Source of the DNA: Bacillus sp. REN10
GTDB taxonomy: Bacteria; Bacillota; Bacilli; Bacillales; Domibacillaceae
Direction: 5' to 3'
NCBI RefSeq assembly: GCF_016820555.1
Contig: NZ_JADHDW010000001.1
Span: 310,001-374,000 of the forward strand
Length of the DNA stretch: 64,000 bases
Shown: positions 16,632 to 23,815 of the stretch, one piece after another
Layout: every line of letters begins with the position of its first letter
How positions within the stretch are numbered: position 1 is the stretch's first letter
Made by a program: the position numbers and the translations under genes
Notes under the pieces: model-generated
Seen by the model: only the letters and a program-made list of their open reading frames with translations
Database searches by the model: none
What the model was told of the DNA's origin: nothing

Positions 16632-17153
16632 TTGTTAAAATTATTTTTACCGAACCAACAAATAAAAAGTGTATATGATATTCATCCTGAAGAATTAAAA
16701 GCTCGGGGGATTAAAGCGATTATTACCGATTTAGATAATACGCTCGTCGCATGGGATCGGCCAGATGCCACACCGGAATTGTTAGAGTGGTTTAAAGAAA
16801 TGAAAGAACACGGCATTAAGGTATTGATTGTTTCCAACAATAATAAAATGCGTGTGAGTACCTTTTCTCATCCGTTAGATATTCCATTCATTTTTGAAGC
16901 AAGAAAACCGATGGGCAAAGCGTTTCGCCAGGCGGTTAAATTGCTCGGTGTTAAGAGAGAGGAAACGGTTGTCGTTGGTGATCAACTGTTGACTGATGTG
17001 TTTGGCGGCAATCGCAGTGGATTTTATACCATTTTGGTGGTCCCGGTTGCGCAAACGGATGGTTTTTGGACAAGAATTAATCGCAAAATTGAAAGAAGAA
17101 TTATGAATGCATTTAAACGAAAAGGTTTAATTCAATGGGAGGAAAATAAGTGA
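16632..17153 (+). CDS. yqeG: HAD-superfamily phosphatase YqeG
   Basis: A 173-residue HAD subclass IIIA phosphatase. Motif I is ITDLDNTLVAWDRP, motif II VLIVSNNN, and motif III with GDQLLTDVFGGNR. It resembles the phosphatidylglycerophosphatase branch (Gep4-like), but the substrate is not proven. TTG 16632 is chosen: the GGGGTG site is 6 nt upstream and it gives the family N-terminus MLKLFLP; a GTG at 16623 overlaps that site. It starts the yqeG-yqeM operon and overlaps yqeH by 4 nt. Confidence 0.94.
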   Translation: MLKLFLPNQQIKSVYDIHPEELKARGIKAIITDLDNTLVAWDRPDATPELLEWFKEMKEHGIKVLIVSNNNKMRVSTFSHPLDIPFIFEARKPMGKAFRQAVKLLGVKREETVVVGDQLLTDVFGGNRSGFYTILVVPVAQTDGFWTRINRKIERRIMNAFKRKGLIQWEENK

Positions 17154-18256
17154 GTAATGAAAAGGTAATTTGCACGGGTTGCGGTGTGGAAGTACAAACG
17201 GAGCGTCCAGAAGGTCTTGGTTATGCGCCGCCATCGGCTCTTTCAAAAGAAGTGGTTGTTTGCCAGCGTTGTTTCCGTTTGAAAAATTACAATGAAGTAC
17301 AAGATGTACCGTTAACGGATGATGACTTCTTAAACATTTTAAATACATTAGGCACGACCGACAGTTTGATTGTTAAAATCGTCGATATTTTTGATTTTAA
17401 CGGCAGCTGGCTTCCGGGGCTGCATCGCTTTGTCGGAAAAAATCCAGTGTTGCTCATAGGAAATAAAGTAGACTTATTACCGAAATCCGTCAAAACGAAC
17501 CGGCTGATTCATTGGATGAAGCAAGAATCGAGAGAGCTTGGTTTGAAACCAATTGATGTCTTGCTTGTGAGCTCGATGAAAGGCCAATCGATTCAAGAGG
17601 CGATTGAAGCGATCGATTATTATCGTAACGGAAAAGATGTGTATGTCGTCGGCTGTACAAATGTCGGTAAATCCACATTCATTAACCGCATTATTAAAGA
17701 GGTGAGCGGTGAGAAAGATGTGATTACGACGTCGCATTTTCCAGGTACAACATTAGATATGATTGAAATTCCTCTAGACGATGGCCATGTATTAGTAGAC
17801 ACACCAGGCATTATTAATCATCATCAAATGGCGCATTTTGTGGATAAGCGAGATTTGAAATACATTACGCCTAAAAAAGAAATTAAACCAAAAGTGTTTC
17901 AACTAAATGAGGAACAAACCTTGTTTTTCGGCGGGTTAGCTCGGTTTGATTATGTGTCCGGCGGGCGTCGTTCTTTTACTTGCTATCTTTCTAATGAATT
18001 AACGATTCATCGCACGAAGCTTGAAAAGGCAGATGAATTATACAAAAATCATGCCGGTGAGTTGTTAACTCCACCTCGTCCAGAACAAATGGACGAATTT
18101 TCGGAACTGGTTCGCCAAGAATTTCGGATTAAAGAGGGGAAAACGGATGTGGTATTCTCAGGTCTTGGCTGGGTAACGGTGAATGAACCGGGAGCGCTAG
18201 TCGTCGCTCACGTTCCAAGAGGCGTTAGTGTCTTTTTACGACCATCTTTAATTTAA
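17150..18256 (+). CDS. yqeH: Circularly permuted ribosome-biogenesis GTPase YqeH
   Basis: A 368-residue GTPase needed for 30S subunit assembly. An N-terminal zinc finger (CTGC...CQRC) precedes the GTPase domain with motifs in permuted order: G4 (NKVD, near residue 105) before G1 (GCTNVGKSTF, near 170) and G3 (DTPG, near 220). A C-terminal RNA-binding-type region follows. The GTG sits in an overlapping GTGA with the yqeG stop and has GGAGG upstream. Confidence 0.97.
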   Translation: MSNEKVICTGCGVEVQTERPEGLGYAPPSALSKEVVVCQRCFRLKNYNEVQDVPLTDDDFLNILNTLGTTDSLIVKIVDIFDFNGSWLPGLHRFVGKNPVLLIGNKVDLLPKSVKTNRLIHWMKQESRELGLKPIDVLLVSSMKGQSIQEAIEAIDYYRNGKDVYVVGCTNVGKSTFINRIIKEVSGEKDVITTSHFPGTTLDMIEIPLDDGHVLVDTPGIINHHQMAHFVDKRDLKYITPKKEIKPKVFQLNEEQTLFFGGLARFDYVSGGRRSFTCYLSNELTIHRTKLEKADELYKNHAGELLTPPRPEQMDEFSELVRQEFRIKEGKTDVVFSGLGWVTVNEPGALVVAHVPRGVSVFLRPSLI

Positions 18257-18269
18257 GGAAGGGAAGAAG

Positions 18270-19112
18270 ATGAAGAAATTATTTGGCGTGATTGGTGACC
18301 CAATTGCCCATTCCATGTCGCCTGTGATGCATAACTCGGCATTTAATGCGCTAAAGTTTGATGGGTATTACCACCCCTTTCACATAAAGCCTACTGATTT
18401 AGCGGATGGAGTAAAAGGAATGAGAGCGATTGGTGTGGAAGGTTTTAATGTCACCATCCCGCATAAAACAGCGATTATCCCGCTTCTTGATAAAGTGGAC
18501 CCGTTAGCTGAAGCGATAGGCGCGGTGAATACCGTGGTGCGTGAACATGATCAATGGGTAGGATATAACACGGATGGATTAGGCTATGTTCGTGCTCTTC
18601 GTGAGGAATATCCGGGTGCATTAGAGGAGCAGCATGTGTTGATCATTGGAGCAGGAGGAGCGGCTCGGGCCATTTTTTACACATTAGCTTCTGAGGGAGT
18701 CAGTCGAATCACGCTTGCTAACCGAACGCTAGAAAAAGCGAAAGCGATGATCGAAAGTTGTCCTTACTCAGTGGAAGGGACTGTCTTGTCACTAGAAGAG
18801 GCTGAGAAAAAGCTAAGGGAATATGATGTGATCATTCAGACGACGTCGATTGGGATGTCGCCGCAAGTAGAAAACATTCCAATGGCACTAGATCATTTAA
18901 ACCCAAAGGCATTCGTTTCTGATATTATTTATAATCCATTAGAGACCAAATTATTACAAGAAGCAAAGAAGCAAGGAGCTTACACACAGAACGGATTGAA
19001 AATGTTTGTGTATCAAGGAGCGCTTGCATTTGAAAAATGGACAGGGGTATTTCCTGATGTTCAAGAGATGGAAAAAGTTGTTTTACAACAATTAGGAGGA
19101 AAAACATGTTAA
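18270..19112 (+). CDS. aroE: Shikimate dehydrogenase
   Basis: A 280-residue NADP-dependent enzyme that reduces 3-dehydroshikimate in aromatic amino acid synthesis. Substrate-binding residues appear in GDPIAHSMSPVMHN and NVTIPHK (catalytic Lys). The nucleotide loop is IIGAGGAARAIFY, followed by ANRTLEKA. It sits in the yqeG operon after yqeH and overlaps the next gene by 7 nt. Confidence 0.97.
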   Translation: MKKLFGVIGDPIAHSMSPVMHNSAFNALKFDGYYHPFHIKPTDLADGVKGMRAIGVEGFNVTIPHKTAIIPLLDKVDPLAEAIGAVNTVVREHDQWVGYNTDGLGYVRALREEYPGALEEQHVLIIGAGGAARAIFYTLASEGVSRITLANRTLEKAKAMIESCPYSVEGTVLSLEEAEKKLREYDVIIQTTSIGMSPQVENIPMALDHLNPKAFVSDIIYNPLETKLLQEAKKQGAYTQNGLKMFVYQGALAFEKWTGVFPDVQEMEKVVLQQLGGKTC

Positions 19113-19399
19113 CAGGTAAGCAAAAAAGATTTTTACGTGCAGAAGCACATCATTTAGATCCCATTTTCCAAGTAGGAAAAGGCGGCGTGAATGAGAACAT
19201 GATTAAACAAATAGGTGAGGCGCTCGAGGCTCGCGAATTAATGAAAATTAGCATTTTGCAAAACTGTGATGAAGATAAACAAGAAGTCGCACAAGCTATT
19301 GCTAAAGGTGCGAAAGCGGAAGTTGTACAAATTATTGGGAATATCATTATTCTGTATAAGGAATCAAGAGAAAACAAGCAACTGGTGCTGCCAAAATGA
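19106..19399 (+). CDS. yhbY: CRM-domain RNA-binding protein YhbY/YqeI
   Basis: A 97-residue single CRM-domain protein associated with pre-50S subunits in bacteria. It starts MLTGKQKRFLRAEAHHLDPIFQ, has the GxxG-like VGKGGVNENM loop, and contains ALEARELMKISILQN. It overlaps both neighbours (aroE by 7 nt, nadD by 4 nt), so translation is coupled. Confidence 0.95.
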   Translation: MLTGKQKRFLRAEAHHLDPIFQVGKGGVNENMIKQIGEALEARELMKISILQNCDEDKQEVAQAIAKGAKAEVVQIIGNIIILYKESRENKQLVLPK

Positions 19400-20004
19400 G
19401 AAAGAAGGTTGGCCTTTTAGGGGGAACGTTTAATCCCCCTCATGTCGGTCATCTTATCATTGCCAATGAGGTGCTTGAAGCGCTTGAGCTTGATGAGGTT
19501 CGTTTTATGCCCAATAAAACTCCTCCTCATAAACAGATGGATGAAAGAGTGTCAGAAGAAGATCGTATCGGTATGCTGTCCGTCGCTATCGACAATCATC
19601 CAAAGTTTCAGCTTGAATTGATTGAAATGGAACGTAATGGGAAATCTTATACATATGATACGATTAAATTATTAAAGGAACGAGAGCCGAAGACGGATTT
19701 TTATTTTATCATCGGTGGCGATATGATTGAGTATTTGCCTAAGTGGTATCAAATAGATAAACTGTGTCAGCTCGTGACCTTTGTTGGTGTTCGCCGTCCA
19801 GGGTATTCTGTAGAAACCTCTTATCCTGTTCGTTTAATTGACACGCCTGAAATTCATCTTTCTTCAAGCTTACTTAGAGAAAAAGCAGCAACGAACGGTA
19901 CTTTACGGTATTTGCTGCCGGATCAGGTGATTGCTTATATAAAGGAGAATCAATTATATGAACCGAGAACAGGCATTACAGATTGTGAAAGGGCAGATCA
20001 CTGA
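19396..20004 (+). CDS. nadD: Nicotinate-nucleotide adenylyltransferase
   Basis: A 202-residue NadD, which adenylates nicotinate mononucleotide in NAD synthesis. The nucleotidyltransferase HxGH motif is in GGTFNPPHVGHLIIA. FYFIIGGDMIEYLPKWYQID and SSSLLREK (the ISSxxxR-type motif) follow. The C-terminus is somewhat longer than the usual 189-195 residues and runs 47 nt into yqeK, an unusually large overlap. Confidence 0.97.
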   Translation: MRKKVGLLGGTFNPPHVGHLIIANEVLEALELDEVRFMPNKTPPHKQMDERVSEEDRIGMLSVAIDNHPKFQLELIEMERNGKSYTYDTIKLLKEREPKTDFYFIIGGDMIEYLPKWYQIDKLCQLVTFVGVRRPGYSVETSYPVRLIDTPEIHLSSSLLREKAATNGTLRYLLPDQVIAYIKENQLYEPRTGITDCERADH

Positions 20005-20530
20005 ACATCGTTACAATCATACATTAGGTGTCATGCATACAGCGATTGAGTTAGCGAAAAAATACGGAGCCGATCCGCAAAAAGCAGAGATGGCTGCTAT
20101 TTTCCATGATTATGCGAAATTTCGCCCGAAAGAGGAGATGGCGGCGATCATTCAAAGAGAAGGGATGGATTCGCGCTTATTATCTTTCCATTCTGAGCTG
20201 TGGCATGCCCCTGTTGGAGCGTATTTAGTTCAAACAGAAGTGGGAATTGACGATGAGGAAGTACTAGATGCCATTCGTTATCATACATCAGGGCGAGTGG
20301 GGATGCCGCTTCTTGAGAAAGTAGTTTATTTAGCGGATTATATTGAGCCGGGCCGCCATTTTCCGAAAGTGGAGAAGGTGCGGGAATTAGCGAAGGAAGA
20401 TTTAGATGCCGCTGTCATTAAAGCAGTGAAAAATACGATTAAATTTTTAATGAAAAGAAATCAGCCGATCTTCCCGGATACGTTTGATACGTATAATGAT
20501 TTAACGAAAAAGAAGGAGGAAAAACGTTAA
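19958..20530 (+). CDS. yqeK: HD-domain diadenosine tetraphosphatase YqeK
   Basis: A 190-residue HD hydrolase. The family cleaves Ap4A symmetrically to ADP. RYNHTLGVMHTAIELA, the HDYAK metal motif and a later HSELWHAPVGAY provide the metal ligands. ATG 19958 follows AAAGGAGAATC inside the nadD coding region. The stop overlaps the rsfS start as TAATG. Confidence 0.95.
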   Translation: MNREQALQIVKGQITEHRYNHTLGVMHTAIELAKKYGADPQKAEMAAIFHDYAKFRPKEEMAAIIQREGMDSRLLSFHSELWHAPVGAYLVQTEVGIDDEEVLDAIRYHTSGRVGMPLLEKVVYLADYIEPGRHFPKVEKVRELAKEDLDAAVIKAVKNTIKFLMKRNQPIFPDTFDTYNDLTKKKEEKR

Positions 20531-20886
20531 TGGGTCAACCTGAAATTTTACAACGTGTCGCTAAAGCGGCAGATGATAAACGCGCAGAACATATTGTTGT
20601 GTTAAATATGCAAGGGATTTCTTTAATCACCGACTATTTTATGATTTGTCACGGAAATTCGGATAAACAAGTGCAAGCCATTGCTCGGGAGGTTAAGGAG
20701 CAAGCGGAAGAGCTCGGATACACAGTTAAACGTATGGAAGGCTTTGATGAAGCCCGCTGGATCTTGATCGATATCGGAGATGTTGTCATTCATGTATTCC
20801 ATCGAGATGAACGAGTGTACTACAATCTGGAGCGATTATGGGGAGATGCACCGCAAGTGGATGTGGAGAGCGAGCTGCTTGCATGA
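20530..20886 (+). CDS. rsfS: Ribosomal silencing factor RsfS
   Basis: A 118-residue protein that binds uL14 on the 50S subunit and blocks 30S joining. It has the family features ITDYFMICHGNSDKQVQAIA, EGFDEARWILIDIGDVVIHVF and REVKEQAEELG, and ends with YYNLERLWGDAP. It is translationally coupled to yqeK by TAATG and to yqeM by ATGA. Confidence 0.97.
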   Translation: MGQPEILQRVAKAADDKRAEHIVVLNMQGISLITDYFMICHGNSDKQVQAIAREVKEQAEELGYTVKRMEGFDEARWILIDIGDVVIHVFHRDERVYYNLERLWGDAPQVDVESELLA

Positions 20887-21629
20887 CCTATCAACGCTTT
20901 GCCTACGTATATGATTTTTTAATGCAAGATGTTCCTTATGAAGAATGGCTTCGTTTTTTTGAGCAGCATACAGCCAGTGTAGCCGGTAAAAAAGTGCTTG
21001 ATCTCGCTTGCGGAACAGGTGAATTGACATGGAGATTAGCGTCGGCTGGCTGGGATGTGACGGGCGTTGATTTATCTGAAGACATGCTGATGATGGCTCG
21101 GGAAAAAGCCGCTGAAAAAGGCTTGTCCTTTTCGCTCTACCAGCAAGACATGCGAGAGCTAGAAGGGCTTGGTACATACGATGTAGTGACGATTTTTTGT
21201 GACTCCTTAAACTACTTGCACAGTGAAGAGGATGTGAAACGAACATTTCGTCTTGTTCACGCTCATTTAGAAGAAGGCGGAATTTTCCTCTTTGACGTTC
21301 ATTCATTGTATAAAATACATCATATTTTTACCGATGGAACGTTTACTTCCACGGAGGATGAAGTATCGTACATTTGGCACTGCTTTGAAGGAGACTTGCC
21401 TAACAGTGTCGACCATGAGCTAACGTTTTTTGCTCTTGATGAATCGAGCGGTCAATATGAGCGGTTTGATGAAGGGCATACCCAGCGAACATTTGAGCCG
21501 GAGCAATATACAGCATGGCTCGAACAGGCTGGCTTTGAGGTGCTGCACCTAACCGCAGATTTTACAGCTGATTCTCCTAAACAAGAAAGTGAGCGAATCT
21601 TTTTTGTAGCTCAAAAAAAAATATCATGA
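20883..21629 (+). CDS. yqeM: SAM-dependent methyltransferase YqeM
   Basis: A 248-residue class I methyltransferase. SAM motif I is VLDLACGTGELTWRLA, and GVDLSEDMLMMARE follows as motif II. A later FDVHSLYK and a beta-rich insert are typical of this YqeM group. The methyl acceptor is unknown. ATG 20883 forms an ATGA overlap with rsfS and matches the family N-terminus TYQRFAYVYD. It is the last gene of the operon. Confidence 0.94.
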   Translation: MTYQRFAYVYDFLMQDVPYEEWLRFFEQHTASVAGKKVLDLACGTGELTWRLASAGWDVTGVDLSEDMLMMAREKAAEKGLSFSLYQQDMRELEGLGTYDVVTIFCDSLNYLHSEEDVKRTFRLVHAHLEEGGIFLFDVHSLYKIHHIFTDGTFTSTEDEVSYIWHCFEGDLPNSVDHELTFFALDESSGQYERFDEGHTQRTFEPEQYTAWLEQAGFEVLHLTADFTADSPKQESERIFFVAQKKIS

Positions 21630-21637
21630 CTAAAAAG

Positions 21638-21681
21638 CTCCCGATAACAGCGGATCAATGCGGTTGTTATCGGGGTTTTTA
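21638..21681 (+). terminator. Terminator of the yqeG-yqeM operon
   Basis: A ten-bp stem CCCGATAACA / TGTTATCGGG (21640-21674) is followed by five T. Confidence 0.9.
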
Positions 21682-21737
21682 GTCTGTGAAAAAAATGTTG
21701 TAAATAAAAAGGTTTTTTTGTATAAAAAGCGAATAAA

Positions 21738-22562
21738 TTAATTGATTCCAAATTGTGCACTTGTTTCTTGTTTGTCTTCGGCGAATTTTTTATGGGTGGC
21801 TTGGAATAACTTCGTGAACATCTCTCCTACTTCAGCTTCTAACACTTCAATTCCTTTTCCAGTGACACCGCCTTTGACGCACACTTTTTCTTCTAGCTCA
21901 GCTAGCGTATATTCTTTTTGCTTAAATAACTCACCTAGTCCGATCAACATGCATTCCGCTAATGTTTCCGCTGTTTCTGCTTTCATTCCGGTCGTTTCGG
22001 CTCCCTCAATGAACTTCCGAGTTAAAAAGCTCAAAAAAGCCGGTCCACAGCTGACGAGATCGGATGCTGCCCGCGTAATTGATTCATCAATTTCCACCGC
22101 ATCGCTGCTGATACGCTTCATCACCTCTTGCATATGTTCTTTCCATTCCTCTTGACACTTATATCCGAATGTATATAACACCGCTCCAGAGCGCACCTTG
22201 TTTGTAATGCTCGGAATCATTCGCATGCAGGAGCAAGGAAGCAGTGATTCCAGCTGGGCTGTGCTGACAGGGCTTGTAATGGAAATCACGCACTGTGATG
22301 GCCGAAATAAGTGTTTCACTTCCTGTAGCATCGGAAAAATATCGTGGGGTTTTACACAAATAAAGATACGATCACAAGTATGCACTATCTGTGCAATGGA
22401 ATCACAAATCGTGATTTGAGGGTGTGTGATTTGGATCCGCTTTGCTTTTTCTGCGGTGCGATTGATGATGAACAAATCAGCAGCGGCTATAGCTTTTGAA
22501 TCGATGAGCGCATGAATTAAGATTTCTCCCATATTGCCTGTTCCAATGACTCCTGTTTTCAT
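21738..22562 (-). CDS. comER: ComER, pyrroline-5-carboxylate reductase-like protein
   Basis: A 274-residue ProC-family protein with an N-terminal Rossmann motif TGVIGTGNMGEILIHA, IFICVKPHD and a C-terminal GGVTGKGIEVL resembling the ProC signature. It is divergent from comEA, the conserved position of comER, which is not needed for transformation in B. subtilis. Whether it reduces pyrroline-5-carboxylate is unproven. GGGGGG-rich sequence precedes the ATG. Confidence 0.94.
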   Translation of the reverse strand: MKTGVIGTGNMGEILIHALIDSKAIAAADLFIINRTAEKAKRIQITHPQITICDSIAQIVHTCDRIFICVKPHDIFPMLQEVKHLFRPSQCVISITSPVSTAQLESLLPCSCMRMIPSITNKVRSGAVLYTFGYKCQEEWKEHMQEVMKRISSDAVEIDESITRAASDLVSCGPAFLSFLTRKFIEGAETTGMKAETAETLAECMLIGLGELFKQKEYTLAELEEKVCVKGGVTGKGIEVLEAEVGEMFTKLFQATHKKFAEDKQETSAQFGIN

Positions 22563-22584
22563 TCGTTTCCCCCCTTTTTTAAAG

Positions 22585-22626
22585 AAATGCAGCTTTTACA
22601 ATGTATGTTTTCGAAAACAGTTTATG
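22585..22626 (+). promoter_or_regulatory. Candidate ComK-type AT boxes before comEA
   Basis: Two imperfect AAAA-N5-TTTT boxes lie in the comER-comEA gap: AAAT-N5-TTTT (22585-22597) and AAAA-N5-TATG (22614-22626), separated by 16 bp. ComK sites have paired boxes with fixed spacers, about 18 bp in one class. The match is imperfect. Confidence 0.3.
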
Positions 22627-22643
22627 CAAAAGAGGTGTAAAGC

Positions 22644-23312
22644 GTGGATGTAAGAGCATGGATTGAAAAATATAAAACACATGTATTAATAGCCGCTGGT
22701 ATTTGCGCATTTGGATTGTATCAATTATCGGAGGAAGAAACACCTCCGCCTGAACCGATAGCCGTGGAAGAAGCGGCACCGCCGTTACAGGAGAAAATGG
22801 AATCAGCACCAACTGCAGCGAAAGCACCTGAGCAGCCGCAAATGGTGACAGTAGATATTAAAGGGGCGGTCAAGATGCCTGGCATCTATTCTTTATCTAG
22901 TGAAGAACGAATCAATGATGCTGTCGCGAAAGCAGGAGGATTTCAAAAAGAAGCCGATCGGACGACGGTGAACTTAGCGCAAAAGTTGCAAGATGAGATG
23001 GTGATCTATATTCCGAAAGTAGGGGAAGAGCCACCGGCGCAGCTGGCTGTGGCTCCAGCGGCTAATGGAGGGACGACCGCTGCACCAACAGCTAGTTCAG
23101 GTGGTGCAGAACAAGGAGCGGTGATCAATATTAATACAGCCACACCAGCCGAACTGCAGGAGCTGCCTGGGATCGGAGAAGCGAAAGCACAAGCGATCAT
23201 TGATTATCGGGAAACGACAGGCGCGTTTGCGCAACCGGAAGATTTGAAAAAGGTGTCAGGTATCGGCGATAAAACATTTGAGAAATTGCAGCCGTTAATC
23301 ACCGTGAATTAA
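22644..23312 (+). CDS. comEA: Competence DNA receptor ComEA
   Basis: A 222-residue membrane protein that binds double-stranded DNA for uptake. It has one N-terminal membrane helix (about residues 12-28), a Pro/Glu/Ala-rich linker, an SLBB domain (VTVDIKGAVKMPGIYSLSSEERI), a second Ala/Gly-rich linker and a C-terminal helix-hairpin-helix pair (ELQELPGIGEAKAQAII, DLKKVSGIGDKTFEKL). GTG 22644 follows AGAGGTG. Confidence 0.97.
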   Translation: MDVRAWIEKYKTHVLIAAGICAFGLYQLSEEETPPPEPIAVEEAAPPLQEKMESAPTAAKAPEQPQMVTVDIKGAVKMPGIYSLSSEERINDAVAKAGGFQKEADRTTVNLAQKLQDEMVIYIPKVGEEPPAQLAVAPAANGGTTAAPTASSGGAEQGAVININTATPAELQELPGIGEAKAQAIIDYRETTGAFAQPEDLKKVSGIGDKTFEKLQPLITVN

Positions 23313-23319
23313 AATTCAT

Positions 23320-23348
23320 TGACGATCGCCTTTTTCTCTCGCTAAACT
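23320..23348 (+). promoter_or_regulatory. Candidate sigma-A promoter for comEB
   Basis: TTGACG (23320-23325) and TAAACT (23343-23348) are separated by 17 bp, in the 74-bp gap before comEB. Confidence 0.5.
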
Positions 23349-23386
23349 AAAAAGAAAAAGAGTTTTCTAGAAAGAGGGAAGCGAGA

Positions 23387-23806
23387 ATGAGCAGAAAAAG
23401 TTGGGATGAATATTTTTTAGATATTGCGGAAGTGGTGTCGACGCGTTCGACGTGTAATCGCTTGCATGTCGGCTGCGTCATTGTCAAAGACAAGCATATT
23501 GTTGCCACAGGGTACAATGGATCGATTCACGGGCATGAGCATTGTGAAGATGAAGGCTGTCTGCTGTCTGATGAAAAGAGATGTATTCGCTGTCTGCACG
23601 CAGAGTTAAACGCCGTTCTCCATGCCGATCGGGACCGGTTAAAGGGAGCGGCTGCTTATGTCACTCATGAGCCTTGTGAAAATTGCGCGAAGACATTGGC
23701 ACAAGCGGGCATTCAACGAGTTATTTATCGTCATGCCTATCCGAATAAATGGAATCAGTACTTTTTAAAAGGGATTGAAGTGAAGCATTTGCCAAAAACA
23801 GACTAA
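23387..23806 (+). CDS. comEB: dCMP deaminase family protein ComEB
   Basis: A 139-residue zinc deaminase. The HAE motif (CLHAELNAVLHA) and PCENCAKTLAQAG supply the zinc ligands and catalytic Glu. An extra Cys/His set (HEHCEDEGCLLSDEKRC) is typical of ComEB/dCMP deaminases. It is about 50 residues shorter than the B. subtilis protein (189), lacking its C-terminal extension. It sits between comEA and comEC but is not required for DNA uptake in B. subtilis. Confidence 0.95.
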   Translation: MSRKSWDEYFLDIAEVVSTRSTCNRLHVGCVIVKDKHIVATGYNGSIHGHEHCEDEGCLLSDEKRCIRCLHAELNAVLHADRDRLKGAAAYVTHEPCENCAKTLAQAGIQRVIYRHAYPNKWNQYFLKGIEVKHLPKTD

Positions 23807-23815
23807 GGAGGCTTT

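Noticed and set aside
20836-21306. 156-codon minus-strand frame opposite rsfS and yqeM
   Set aside because: Both plus-strand genes are well conserved; the antisense frame has no start signals or family match.
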